From positions 2,775,501 through 2,839,500 of the forward strand of contig NZ_CP136628.1 in the NCBI RefSeq assembly GCF_032918005.1: a stretch of DNA of 64,000 bases, given 5' to 3'. Positions 46,828 to 55,544 of the stretch are shown here, in pieces. Under the pieces are notes generated by a model. It saw only the letters and a list, made by a program, of their open reading frames with translations. It was not told the DNA's origin and did not search any database. The position numbers were made by a program, and so were the translations under genes. Source of the stretch: Bradyrhizobium sp. NDS-1 (GTDB taxonomy: Bacteria; Pseudomonadota; Alphaproteobacteria; Rhizobiales; Xanthobacteraceae). Numbering within the stretch: position 1 is the first letter of the stretch; every line of letters begins with the position of its first letter.

Positions 46828-47760
46828 TCAGAGCCGCATCACGGTGCGCTCAAGCTCCGTCAGGGCACCCGCCGCGCGGAAGCGCGCCGGCGGTTCGGGA
46901 TAGATGCGCGGCTGCTGGATATAGGTTGCCGTGTAGAGGAGGCGGCTGTGATCCGACTGGATCCGGCTTCCCATGTGCAGGCAGCGGGCCGTGTTGACGA
47001 TGAAGCACGACAGGCGGGGCGCGACCATCTCCTTGACCACGCCGGGACCGGTCTTGGCGAATACCTGCGCATCGCTCATGTGGCTCTTGAGCGTGTTGCG
47101 GAACGCCTTCGATGGTCCGGCTGGAATGAAGGTGAACGGACCGTCGGCGGTGTTCCGCACATCGGTCAGGTAGATGAAGAGCTTGCAGACACGCTTGTCG
47201 TCGTGGTCGAGATGCCATAGCTGGGAGAAGCTCAGCGCCTGGTTCGGAGTCGGCTGCGACAGCGTCAGCACCACGTCCGACAATTGCGGCAGGTCGTGCA
47301 TGAAATCGCCGATGATGCGCAGCGCGGCTGGCTGCAGGGCGTTGCGCACGAACGGATGGTCGGTCGCAAAGGCGCCGTTGACGAGATCCTCGTCCAGCAG
47401 GCTGACCCAGAACGATTTGTGCCGTTCCTTCTGCTGGCCGACGAGCTCATTGAGGCGGCTCACCTTGCCGTCGGCGAACGTCGCGACGGCTTCCGCGAGG
47501 CTGCGATCGATGAGCGCGGACACGTCGACGTAACCGTCCTCGGCGAGTTTGCGGCTCGCCTCGGCCCATTCGGGCTTGGCTGGAAGCTGCTTGAGAAGCG
47601 CGACGCGCTTTGCGCGCGCAGGCAATTGCAGGGCGGTCAGAGCCGCCTTCAGCCCCCATCCGAGATCGGTGCGGTTGACGTGCCATAGGAGGCGGCGGAA
47701 CTGGCTGATCTTCGCCTTTTTCGGGGCAGGCCGATCAGCCGTCGTGTCGACGGTTGTCAT
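46828..47760 (-). CDS. PhyH-like Fe(II)/2-oxoglutarate dioxygenase
   Basis: A 310-residue protein. A double-stranded beta-helix core is suggested by LWHLDHDDKR (H183/D185, candidate metal ligands), LFIYLTDV, GPFTFIPAG and CLHMGSR (H262 as third ligand, R266 for 2-oxoglutarate), the arrangement of phytanoyl-CoA dioxygenase-type enzymes. It would hydroxylate or desaturate a small molecule or sugar. Its ATG overlaps the methyltransferase stop (ATGA), so the two may act on the same product. Confidence 0.72.
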   Translation of the reverse strand: MTTVDTTADRPAPKKAKISQFRRLLWHVNRTDLGWGLKAALTALQLPARAKRVALLKQLPAKPEWAEASRKLAEDGYVDVSALIDRSLAEAVATFADGKVSRLNELVGQQKERHKSFWVSLLDEDLVNGAFATDHPFVRNALQPAALRIIGDFMHDLPQLSDVVLTLSQPTPNQALSFSQLWHLDHDDKRVCKLFIYLTDVRNTADGPFTFIPAGPSKAFRNTLKSHMSDAQVFAKTGPGVVKEMVAPRLSCFIVNTARCLHMGSRIQSDHSRLLYTATYIQQPRIYPEPPARFRAAGALTELERTVMRL

Positions 47761-48647
47761 GTGGGCTCCCAGCAATACAAAAAACCATCATTGTGAATCG
47801 TCGGTGCGAACGGCATGCGTTCGCGAGCCAAGATGCGGACGCGGCCCTGTCGCTCGTAATCGTCGAGCGTCGAGAACAGCTGGGTCTGGTAGTCGACCGA
47901 GCGGATGTAGAGAAAGCTGACGAGATCTCGCGGACTCGAAAAATTCAGCAGCTCCGTCGTCGGCTCGATGTTGATGACGCGTTTCGGCCTCGCAGCGATG
48001 ATGTTGTCCACCACCTTACGCACGTCGTAAGGAATTTGCTCGATGCAGAAATAGGTGAAAACGACCTGGTCCCTGATCGCCGCGTAGTTTGGGTCGTTGC
48101 CGTCGGTCAGGTCGATCCTGTCGAGCGTTATCCGGTCCGACAGGCCATAATGCGCTGCGATCTCGCGGCCCGCAGCGATGCCGTTCGGCGCGATGTCGAA
48201 CCCGCGCAGCCTCCAGTCGGGATGATTGAGATGCAGCGACAGCAGATTGATGCCGCAGCCCGCACCGAGTTCGGCGATCTCAGTGGCGCCACCCGTGTGT
48301 CGCGCGAGTAGCTCGCCGAGGGCCCTGGCGCGATAGCGATAATAGTCGTCGGCTGCGACCCTGCAGATCTGATTGTCGACCTTACGAAGACCCCGCGCGG
48401 GATTCTTCGGGATCAGGAATTCGCCGATGCTTGCGGCCTTCGTCCAGGCCTTTTCCGACAGCGTTCGCTGCCAGTGCGATAGATTGTACTCGGAATCTAC
48501 GACGTCGGCCGTGCGTTTGACGCGGCGCATCGCGAGGCGTCCGATGCTCCTCGCTGCATCCAGCGCATAAGTCGCCGCCTTGTCCGACAACGACGCCGGA
48601 GCGAAACCTGTGATGACGGCTTTCGTGTCTGTCGCGTGGATGTTCAT
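47757..48647 (-). CDS. SAM-dependent methyltransferase (class I)
   Basis: A 296-residue protein with motif I EIAELGAGCGINLLSL (123-138), the acidic strand GFDIAPNG and a motif IV-like VFTYFCIEQIP. The N-terminal 100 residues are helical and of unknown role. It lies directly after the second flippase gene (TGAATG junction) and overlaps the dioxygenase gene, so it likely modifies a sugar of the legionaminic-acid glycan. Substrate unknown. Confidence 0.82.
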   Translation of the reverse strand: MNIHATDTKAVITGFAPASLSDKAATYALDAARSIGRLAMRRVKRTADVVDSEYNLSHWQRTLSEKAWTKAASIGEFLIPKNPARGLRKVDNQICRVAADDYYRYRARALGELLARHTGGATEIAELGAGCGINLLSLHLNHPDWRLRGFDIAPNGIAAGREIAAHYGLSDRITLDRIDLTDGNDPNYAAIRDQVVFTYFCIEQIPYDVRKVVDNIIAARPKRVINIEPTTELLNFSSPRDLVSFLYIRSVDYQTQLFSTLDDYERQGRVRILARERMPFAPTIHNDGFLYCWEPT

Positions 48648-50171
48648 TCAATTGCTTTTGGATGTCAGTCCCATCAGTTGTCCGACGGCTGGAAATACAG
48701 TCCGGTGCCGCTTTTCAAGCACGAGGAAGTACTGGAGTGTCCAGGTAACCAGACAGAAAACCATGGAACCGAGCGCGAGCTTTAGCACGCTGTCGAACCG
48801 AATGTAACCTGCAATTGTTGCTAGAAAAATGCTTGCCAGCACAAGGATTGCGAACTGGGTTCCGATACCCTTCGCGAAGCGATTGCGGTCGAGATCGAGT
48901 GCACCGCGCAACTCTCTCAGCTGCAAGGGCAGGATAACGATACTGCCGACGACTTGGCCGAGTATCAAAGCGCGTTCCGCGAACAGGTGCAATGTCGCGG
49001 CGGAGACCACCGCCCAGACCAGAAGCTGAACGGCGACCAGCCTGTTGAGCCTGGATTGCACGTCCGGCCGCGTCAGAAAGATCAGGCTGCCGATCGCCAC
49101 GTATTGGGCACAGATCGGAACCAGGAAGCTCAAACCCATCCAGAACGCGTATGGCGCAAGAAGGGGACCGATCCAGATGTTCATGATCTCGGGCGAGAGG
49201 ATCGCGGTCGCGGCAAGCGGCGGCACCACGAACATCGGCATCATGACGAGGCCGAGGTCACCGAGACGCTGGAACGCCGTCGCGCTGCCGCGCTCGTCGA
49301 GGCGGCTGGCAACGGGAAGCAAGGCGGATGTCAGGAGGCTGACGACGACTTTGGAAACCCGTGACAATCGCACCAGCGCGTCGTAGGTGCCGACGGCCTT
49401 GGGGCCGAACAGCAATCCGATCAGGAACGGCTGAAGCGGTCCGGAAACGCCGCCCATCAGTTTGCCCTGCAGGAGCAGCACGCAGCGGTGCAGAATATCC
49501 TGCCGGATGTCCGACGTCCACGGCAGCAATCGCACGTGCTTGTGCCGCAGGGCGACCAACGCAGCAATTCCAATGACGACGGCGCGGGCCAGAAGCGTGG
49601 CAAGATAGATGTAGGCGACCACTTCAAAGCCTGCCGCGGCCCACGCGGCTGCGAATGTCAGACCGACATACCCCGCCGTTGACGTGACTTCCGCAATGCG
49701 GAGCAGGTTGTAGCGCTCGAAGCCCTTGACGATACCTTCCCACACCAGCGCCGGAACGAAGATCAGATTCGCGAGGGCGGTGCAGTGCATGATCCGGGTG
49801 AACGTCTCCAGATGCGCGGCGTCAACCTTCATCACGATGACGAACAGCGGTGTCGCGAACCATATGGCTGCGCTGAGGATCACGGTGAGAGCGATGGAGA
49901 CCACCCCCAGGAAAGCGATCTGACGGCTGGCCTGCGTCCAATTTCGATGCTCTCTCGCGCGCGCGACGACCTGCGTGGCGACCTCGGACAGGCCGAGGTC
50001 CAGCACCGCCATCATCCCGCTGGGAAGCAATAGCCGCGAGATGACAATGAGGCCGAACTCGGTCACCCCCCAGGTCCCGATGATCAGCGGAATGACCGCA
50101 AGGCCCAGCAAGGCGGCTACGCCGAAGGCAAGCGCCGAAATCACCGTGTTCTGGATCAGGCGCTTGATCAT
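48648..50171 (-). CDS. Polysaccharide flippase, Wzx/PST type (second copy)
   Basis: A 507-residue protein with about 12-14 membrane segments beginning MIKRLIQNTVISALAFG, typical of lipid-linked oligosaccharide flippases. It is not a close copy of the flippase at 23548. Its place right behind the CMP-legionaminic acid genes suggests that it handles the nonulosonic-acid-containing unit, a second product besides that of the left half. Confidence 0.85.
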   Translation of the reverse strand: MIKRLIQNTVISALAFGVAALLGLAVIPLIIGTWGVTEFGLIVISRLLLPSGMMAVLDLGLSEVATQVVARAREHRNWTQASRQIAFLGVVSIALTVILSAAIWFATPLFVIVMKVDAAHLETFTRIMHCTALANLIFVPALVWEGIVKGFERYNLLRIAEVTSTAGYVGLTFAAAWAAAGFEVVAYIYLATLLARAVVIGIAALVALRHKHVRLLPWTSDIRQDILHRCVLLLQGKLMGGVSGPLQPFLIGLLFGPKAVGTYDALVRLSRVSKVVVSLLTSALLPVASRLDERGSATAFQRLGDLGLVMMPMFVVPPLAATAILSPEIMNIWIGPLLAPYAFWMGLSFLVPICAQYVAIGSLIFLTRPDVQSRLNRLVAVQLLVWAVVSAATLHLFAERALILGQVVGSIVILPLQLRELRGALDLDRNRFAKGIGTQFAILVLASIFLATIAGYIRFDSVLKLALGSMVFCLVTWTLQYFLVLEKRHRTVFPAVGQLMGLTSKSN

Positions 50172-50181
50172 TGAGGTCGTG

Positions 50182-51003
50182 CTACCAGGCGCTCAGGCCG
50201 CCGTCGACGGCGATGTTCTGGCCAGTCACGTAGGACGCGGCGTCCGATACCAGGAACAGCATTGTGCCGACCATCTCGTCCGCGCGAGCCATGCGGCCGA
50301 TGGGGATACGGGCTCCATAGCGCGCCTTGAAGGTCTCATTCTGCCCACTCTCGACCCCGCCGGGGGTGAGGGTATTGACGCGGACGCCCTTCGCCGCCCA
50401 ATAGGTCGCCAGGTGCTTGGTCAGGCCGATCACGCCGGCCTTGGATGCCGTGTAGACGGCGGGCGTGTTGATGGCCCGGCCGAGATATTCGGAGCCTTCG
50501 TAGATGCGCTGGTCGGGCGCCAGCAGGCCGTAGATCGAGGCTGTCTGCACGATAGCGCCGTAGCCGCGCTCGGCCATTCGGCCGCCGAACACCTGCGCAA
50601 CGTTGAACATGCCGTCGAGATTGACTGCCATGATCTCCCGCCAGGTGTCCTGCGAGAACTTTTCCACCGGGGCAAAAAAGGCGTCGACGTCGCGGGTCTT
50701 GCTGGCGGCGTTGTTGAGCAGGATCGAGACCGGTCCGAGGTCGGCCTCGATCGCATCGGCTGTGTTGCGGACCGCTTCAGGATTGGTGATGTCGCAACCG
50801 TAGCCTCTGGCGCGGACGACATGGCGGGAGGCGACGTCGGCTGCTGCAGCCCCGGTTGCGGCCTGATCCAGATCGACAATCGCAACGTTGGCGCCGAACT
50901 CGGCAAGGCCCTCGGCAAAGCGGCCCCCGAGGATGCCACAGCCTCCGGTGACGACGGCGGTTCGGCCGGTCAGATCGAACAAAGCCTTGAAGCTCGTGGT
51001 CAT
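50182..51003 (-). CDS. ptmA: SDR oxidoreductase, PtmA-like
   Basis: A 273-residue classical SDR with TGGCGILG (19-26), NNAA (97-100), Ser156 and YTASK (Y184, K188). Similar proteins (PtmA) sit in legionaminic acid loci of Campylobacter, where they are linked to an early step of precursor supply together with PtmF; the exact reaction here is not readable. The ATG at 51003 is chosen over an upstream open frame. It is 13 bp after the CMP-sugar synthetase gene. Confidence 0.8.
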   Translation of the reverse strand: MTTSFKALFDLTGRTAVVTGGCGILGGRFAEGLAEFGANVAIVDLDQAATGAAAADVASRHVVRARGYGCDITNPEAVRNTADAIEADLGPVSILLNNAASKTRDVDAFFAPVEKFSQDTWREIMAVNLDGMFNVAQVFGGRMAERGYGAIVQTASIYGLLAPDQRIYEGSEYLGRAINTPAVYTASKAGVIGLTKHLATYWAAKGVRVNTLTPGGVESGQNETFKARYGARIPIGRMARADEMVGTMLFLVSDAASYVTGQNIAVDGGLSAW

Positions 51004-51016
51004 CGCTTGAGGCTCC

Positions 51017-51718
51017 TCAGGCCGGCAGTCGTTGGCGCAGCAGCAATTCAACCAGGGTAAAATCGAGATCGGAATCGATGTCGATCGAGCGTTCTTCCGG
51101 CATTTCGAACAGGCGCGTGTCCGGATAGAACACCGCAGGCTGCTCCAGGAATGACGCGACGCGCCAGACATAGATCGATGCGTTCATGTCGAAGCAGCGC
51201 GGCGCATCCTGCCGGCGCGTGATCGGAGGGTCGGCCGGTTTGGAGAGACCGACGCTGCCGTCGGCGCGCTCCTCGACCAGGTTGAAATAGGGCGAGCGTC
51301 GTGCCGGCGCCCCGGTGATGACGTTGCGCGCCCCGCTTGCGCGCAGCAGTGCCACGGCACCAGTAATGTCGGAGGCCAGGCGGAGCGGCGAGGTGACGTC
51401 GAGATCGACGAAGATCTCCGGCGTCTTGCCCGTTTGCGCGATGGCCTGCTCGAGACAGTGGCGGATCGCCGGCAGCTTCGGTGCAGTATCGGTCGCCATC
51501 TCGTCCGGACGTCGGATTGCGATGTCGGCGCCAGCCTTAAGTGCCGCATCGAGCAGTGCATCCGAATCGCTGCTGAAGGCGATCGCGTCGAACAGGCCGG
51601 TCTCGCGCGCCTGCGCGATGCTCCATGCGAGCACGGGCTTGCCCAGCAGGTCGCGCGCATTCTTGCCGACGACTCCTTTCGAGCCACCCCGCGCGCAGAT
51701 CGTGCAGAGAAGACTCAT
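51017..51718 (-). CDS. legF: CMP-nonulosonic acid synthetase (LegF/PtmB-like)
   Basis: A 233-residue cytidylyltransferase that should activate legionaminic acid with CTP. The N-terminal CTICARGGSKGVVGKN (5-20) and FVDLDVTSPLR are conserved in NeuA/LegF; the size is that of the single-domain enzymes. The start is at 51718, overlapping the stop of the Gfo/Idh gene (ATGA). The substrate is assigned from the surrounding LegB/C/G/I genes. Confidence 0.88.
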   Translation of the reverse strand: MSLLCTICARGGSKGVVGKNARDLLGKPVLAWSIAQARETGLFDAIAFSSDSDALLDAALKAGADIAIRRPDEMATDTAPKLPAIRHCLEQAIAQTGKTPEIFVDLDVTSPLRLASDITGAVALLRASGARNVITGAPARRSPYFNLVEERADGSVGLSKPADPPITRRQDAPRCFDMNASIYVWRVASFLEQPAVFYPDTRLFEMPEERSIDIDSDLDFTLVELLLRQRLPA

Positions 51719-52623
51719 GGCGAAATCCAGGTCTTGGTGCGTAGAGCACGCTCGCTGGCGTCGATCAGGTGGACGACGCCGAGCGCCTCGGGCAGCGAAC
51801 AAGCCGGGCTGGCACCACGCAGCGCCGCGGCATGCATGTCGCGATAGCTTTGGTCGCGCTCGCTGGGGATCTCCATGGCCTTGCCGTTGACGGCAAGACG
51901 GCTGCCAACGAGATCTGCCTCGATGGTGTCGTCGTCGACATTGACGCGAATGCGGCGGATGCCCTGTCGGTCGAGATAGTCCATGTGGACGTGGACCGAC
52001 GGCGCCCGCTGCATATCGAGCAGCAGGTCGAGGTGGTCATCGACGTCGATGTCGCGCGCGCCCGACGCGCCGCCGAGCGCGGCGACGCGATGCCACGGGC
52101 CGAACAGCCACAGGAGATAATCCAGCTCATGGCTGAGATCGCGCAGCACGCCGCCGCCGGCGTCGGCCGTGGCGGATGCGGTCGCGCGGTGATCGCGGCC
52201 GGGCCGCCAGTCCCTGATGTCCTGGCCGACATAGGCGGCGACCGTGATCACGTCGCGCCCGCGCAGTCTTTCGGCCAGAGACGTCATCACGGGGTGAAAG
52301 CGCAGATTGTATCCGACGCTGACATGGGAAAACGGATATCTCGGGGGCGGTGCCGGTGTTGCGAACAGCGGCTTTTCGACAAGAACGCTGCCGTGGAAGC
52401 CTGCCTGCGCGAGCTCTTGCAGATCGTCAGCGTGGCGCGCGGTCTCGGTGGCAATCACTACATAGTCCGGATGCGCCGTCGCGACGGCCTGCGTGATCGA
52501 TCCGTAATCGCCGCCTTCGCGGCGACTGACGGTCGCGACCTCCAGGCCAAGCTCGCGCAGGATGCGCGCATGCCTTGTGCCGATCGAGCCGAGGCCAACC
52601 ACGACGGCTTTTGTCGAGGTCAC
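51715..52623 (-). CDS. ptmF: Gfo/Idh/MocA oxidoreductase, PtmF-like
   Basis: A 302-residue NAD(P)-dependent oxidoreductase: Rossmann GLGSIGTRHARIL (10-22), the VLVEKPL motif and the C-terminal alpha/beta domain. Similar genes (PtmF) accompany PtmA and PtmE in Campylobacter legionaminic acid clusters. The start is GTG, overlapping the ptmE stop (GTGA). Role in precursor formation is by analogy. Confidence 0.82.
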   Translation of the reverse strand: MTSTKAVVVGLGSIGTRHARILRELGLEVATVSRREGGDYGSITQAVATAHPDYVVIATETARHADDLQELAQAGFHGSVLVEKPLFATPAPPPRYPFSHVSVGYNLRFHPVMTSLAERLRGRDVITVAAYVGQDIRDWRPGRDHRATASATADAGGGVLRDLSHELDYLLWLFGPWHRVAALGGASGARDIDVDDHLDLLLDMQRAPSVHVHMDYLDRQGIRRIRVNVDDDTIEADLVGSRLAVNGKAMEIPSERDQSYRDMHAAALRGASPACSLPEALGVVHLIDASERALRTKTWISP

Positions 52624-53669
52624 GGGAAGACCTCGTGAAACTCCGCATGAGCCTGCTCGAAATCCTCCAGGCGGCCGATGTCGAGCCAGTATTCGCGAAT
52701 GGGATAGACCGCAACCCGCCCTTTGCCGGCGATCACGCGTTCCAGCACGGTCGGCATGTCGATACTGGCGCCGGGCGTGACGTGGCGAAAGACGGACTGG
52801 CCGATCACGTAGATGCCGGCACTGACGAACCAGCTCTCGGTCGGCTTCTCGCGGATGGCGTCGAGAAAACCGTCTGACGTGGACACGACGCCATAGGGTA
52901 CGTGCACCTTGTGCTCGCGCACGGCCATCGTCGCTTCAGCCGGCGTCGCGTTGTGGAAATCGAGGAGAGCCCCGTAGTTGATCGTGGTGAGAATGTCGCC
53001 GTTGGTGACGATCATGGGCAGAGCCGGCGGCGCCCTGAAGAGTCCGAGGGCGCCTGCAGTCCCCAGGCGTTCCGTTTCGTGGACGTACTGGATATTGGCG
53101 CCGAAGGCGGCACCATCGCCAAAGTAGTCCTTGATCGTCTGGGCCTTGTAGTTGACCGAGATGAAGATGTTGCCAAAACCCTGCTGCACGACGTTGCGGA
53201 CGATCGTCTCGAGCAGCGGTCGGCCGCCGACATTGAGCATCGGCTTCGGCACGTCGCGCGTCAGCGCGCCCAGGCGCTCGCCAAGGCCGCCCGCCATGAT
53301 CAGGACAGGGTTCGGATAGTGAGCCGGTTCGAGCAGTTCATCGAGCGTCTCGACCACGACCAGATGGCCGCCCTCGTCGAGCAGCGGGAGCTGCTTGATC
53401 GACTTCTGCCGCATCAGCTGCAGGCGATCCTCGCGCGGCAGCGTCGCAGAAGCCGACACCGGGCCGCGGTTCATGATGTCAGTTGCAAGTCCGGTGAGCG
53501 GTACACCCCGCAGCAGGCCACGCCTCACGTCACCATCGGTGACCACGCCGAGCAGGCGATTCTGGTCGTCGAGCACGAGCGCAATCTGAATGCTTCCGCT
53601 CTCGATGGCAGCAATGGCCTCGCCCACGGTCGCCTGCGTTCCAACGACGGCCTTACGCCAGGATTTCAT
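52620..53669 (-). CDS. ptmE: CBS-domain nucleotidyltransferase, PtmE-like (GDP-glucosamine synthesis)
   Basis: A 349-residue fusion: two CBS motifs at about 8-115 (LVLDDQNRLLGVVTDGDVRR) and a nucleotidyltransferase domain from about 120 (LIMAGGLGERLGALTRDVPKPML, in part; later YGVVSTSDGFL). This is the architecture of Campylobacter PtmE, a glucosamine-1-phosphate guanylyltransferase that feeds GDP-linked precursor into legionaminic acid. CBS pairs suggest control by an adenine nucleotide. It is the first gene of the leftward operon, 50 nt after a good promoter. Confidence 0.88.
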   Translation of the reverse strand: MKSWRKAVVGTQATVGEAIAAIESGSIQIALVLDDQNRLLGVVTDGDVRRGLLRGVPLTGLATDIMNRGPVSASATLPREDRLQLMRQKSIKQLPLLDEGGHLVVVETLDELLEPAHYPNPVLIMAGGLGERLGALTRDVPKPMLNVGGRPLLETIVRNVVQQGFGNIFISVNYKAQTIKDYFGDGAAFGANIQYVHETERLGTAGALGLFRAPPALPMIVTNGDILTTINYGALLDFHNATPAEATMAVREHKVHVPYGVVSTSDGFLDAIREKPTESWFVSAGIYVIGQSVFRHVTPGASIDMPTVLERVIAGKGRVAVYPIREYWLDIGRLEDFEQAHAEFHEVFP

Positions 53670-53723
53670 GGCAATCTGCCTCGTATACGCCAGATATCGG
53701 GGGCGGCCCACGGCTGAGCTTGC

Positions 53724-53752
53724 TATATCGCGGGTGCGAGAGGCGGCGTCAA
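53724..53752 (-). promoter_or_regulatory. Sigma70-like promoter for the ptmE operon
   Basis: On the minus strand TTGACG (53752-53747) and GATATA (53729-53724) are exactly 17 bp apart. Transcription would begin near 53717, about 48 nt before the ptmE ATG. Confidence 0.65.
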
Positions 53753-53815
53753 CCCCAACGGTACCCCCCTGAACAGCTCCGTTAACCCCAGCGTTTCGTG
53801 GCCCGAATCGACGGT

Positions 53816-53843
53816 TTGAAGACCCGCGATCCCCCGTTAAGAT
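53816..53843 (+). promoter_or_regulatory. Possible promoter for the NeuD/LegH gene
   Basis: TTGAAG (53816-53821) and TAAGAT (53838-53843) are 16 bp apart. The start of transcription would be near 53850, leaving a very short leader that contains the AGGGGAA ribosome site before the ATG at 53866. Confidence 0.4.
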
Positions 53844-53865
53844 CGCCGGGCGCAGGGGAATCGCG

Positions 53866-54477
53866 ATGGATGATCTCATCATCATAGGTGGCGGCGAGCA
53901 TGCCTTCATGGTCTACGAAGCGGCGCTGTTGTCCGGCCAGTTCAAGGTCGTCGGCTTCCTCGATCGGCAGCCCGGAACGCTGGGCGACGTCAGTTATCTC
54001 GGAACCGACGAGGCCGCGCCAGAGTATCCGGATGCCGCCTTCGTGGTGGGAGTCGGATCGATGCAGGCGGGGCCCGCACGCCGGCAGATGATCGGCCGCA
54101 TGCCGGTCAAGCGCTGGGCGTCCGTGATTCATCCGCGCGCGATCGTCTCGCCGTCAGCCACGATCGGCGCAGGCACCGTCATCATGCCGGGCGCGATCGT
54201 CAATGGACGAAGCCGCATCGGCGATCACTGCATCATCAATTCCGCTGTCGTCGTCGAGCACGACGTGCGAATCGGCGATTGCACGCACCTGTCGCCGGGA
54301 ACCGTGGTCGGCGGGGGCACGACGATCGGCGAGAACTGCTTCATCGGCCTCGGCAGCCGGGTCAGGGACCACATCGCGATCGGCAACGACACGCTGGTCG
54401 CGATGGGATCGGTCGTCACGGCGCCATGCCCGCCAGGATCGGTCCTTCGCGGTGTGCCGGCCAAGCCGCAAGGCTAA
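53866..54477 (+). CDS. legH: NeuD/PglD-family sugar O/N-acetyltransferase (LegH candidate)
   Basis: A 203-residue protein. The N-terminal PglD-type Rossmann domain ([10 protein letters not shown]) is followed by a left-handed beta-helix with the catalytic His in VVEHD (H132) and the closing VLRGVPAKP. PglD-like enzymes acetylate the 4-amino group of nucleotide-activated amino-dideoxy sugars, the LegH step, which no other gene here covers; a NeuD-type O-acetylation of the finished acid is the alternative. It is alone on the plus strand between two leftward operons, and its stop overlaps the stop of neuB by 4 bp. Confidence 0.85.
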   Translation: MDDLIIIGGGEHAFMVYEAALLSGQFKVVGFLDRQPGTLGDVSYLGTDEAAPEYPDAAFVVGVGSMQAGPARRQMIGRMPVKRWASVIHPRAIVSPSATIGAGTVIMPGAIVNGRSRIGDHCIINSAVVVEHDVRIGDCTHLSPGTVVGGGTTIGENCFIGLGSRVRDHIAIGNDTLVAMGSVVTAPCPPGSVLRGVPAKPQG

Positions 54478-55544
54478 AGCGGATCGTCCGGTTCGAGCGC
54501 GCGGGGCGCGGCCGTTCCGACCAGCGACCAGTAGTCGATCGGCGGCCGGCCCGCACCGGGTCGCTTGGCGGTGATGTCGGCGGGGCCGATGGTCTCGCCA
54601 GCCTTCAGCGCGCGCGCCGCAACGATGCTCTTGCGCGCCACAGGGACGTTCCTGATCTCGGAGCCCTTTGGCGTCTTCACGCCGTCACCGAGCGCACGCT
54701 CGACGTTGCGGATGGCGATGACCATGCGTTTGAAGTCGTCGGGCTCGAGCGAAGCCGCGTGATCGGGGCCTTGCGCCCCGCGGTCGAGCGTCAGGTGCTT
54801 TTCGATGATTGTCGCGCCGAGCGCGACGGAGGCCACCGAGATCTCGAAACCGTCGGTGTGATCGGAATAGCCGACCGGAAGCTGGAACGCGGACCGCATC
54901 GTGCCCATCGCCGCGAGGTTCACGTCGCCGACGGGGCAGGGATATTCGGTCGTGCAATGCAGCAGGCTCACTTGCTGTGCGAGCGTCGTGCGCGCTGCTG
55001 GATCGCGCCATGCGGCGCGGAAAGCGGCGATGCCTGGTGGGGCATCGGATTGGCTGTAGCCATGCGCGAGCACGCCCAGCGCCTCCTCGATCTCGCCGAG
55101 CGTTGCCATGCCTGTCGACAGGATCAATTTCGCGCCGGCCTTGGCGGCCGCATGCAGCAGCGGTGCATTGGTGAGATCGCCTGATCCGATCTTGATGCGC
55201 GGCAGCTTCAGCAACAGCAGGAAGGCGAGCGAAGCGTCGTCGAACGGCGTCGACAGGAATTCGATGCCGCGCCCCCTCGCACGTTCGATCAGCGTGTGAT
55301 GCGCGGCCTGCGGCAACTCGAGCCGTTCCAGCATGGCAAGCTGGCTTTCGTCGGCATCCGTCGTGCGCTGCTGATAATCGGCCTTCCTTGCTGCGCTGCC
55401 AGCCAGTGCTTTCGCATTGAAGGTCTGAAATTTGACGATGTCGGCGCCGGCATCCGCGGCGGCCTCGACCAGCGCCAGCGCCTTCTCCAGGCTTCCGTCA
55501 TGATTGACGCCGGCTTCTGCGATGATGAGCGTGTGCGTGGTCAT
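54474..55544 (-). CDS. neuB: N-acetylneuraminate/legionaminate synthase
   Basis: A 356-residue synthase that condenses a 6-deoxy mannosamine derivative with phosphoenolpyruvate to give the nonulosonic acid (LegI/NeuB step). The N-terminal barrel shows [32 protein letters not shown] and [15 protein letters not shown]; a C-terminal antifreeze-like SAF domain follows (about 285-340). Its ATG overlaps the neuC stop (ATGA). Legionaminic rather than sialic acid is inferred from LegB and LegC. Confidence 0.94.
   Translation of the reverse strand: MTTHTLIIAEAGVNHDGSLEKALALVEAAADAGADIVKFQTFNAKALAGSAARKADYQQRTTDADESQLAMLERLELPQAAHHTLIERARGRGIEFLSTPFDDASLAFLLLLKLPRIKIGSGDLTNAPLLHAAAKAGAKLILSTGMATLGEIEEALGVLAHGYSQSDAPPGIAAFRAAWRDPAARTTLAQQVSLLHCTTEYPCPVGDVNLAAMGTMRSAFQLPVGYSDHTDGFEISVASVALGATIIEKHLTLDRGAQGPDHAASLEPDDFKRMVIAIRNVERALGDGVKTPKGSEIRNVPVARKSIVAARALKAGETIGPADITAKRPGAGRPPIDYWSLVGTAAPRALEPDDPL

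Noticed and set aside
54474..55544. True sialic acid (Neu5Ac) pathway
   Set aside because: NeuB and NeuC alone would allow it, but LegB and LegC with their hallmark motifs and the PtmE-like gene indicate a 5,7-diamino nonulosonic acid instead.
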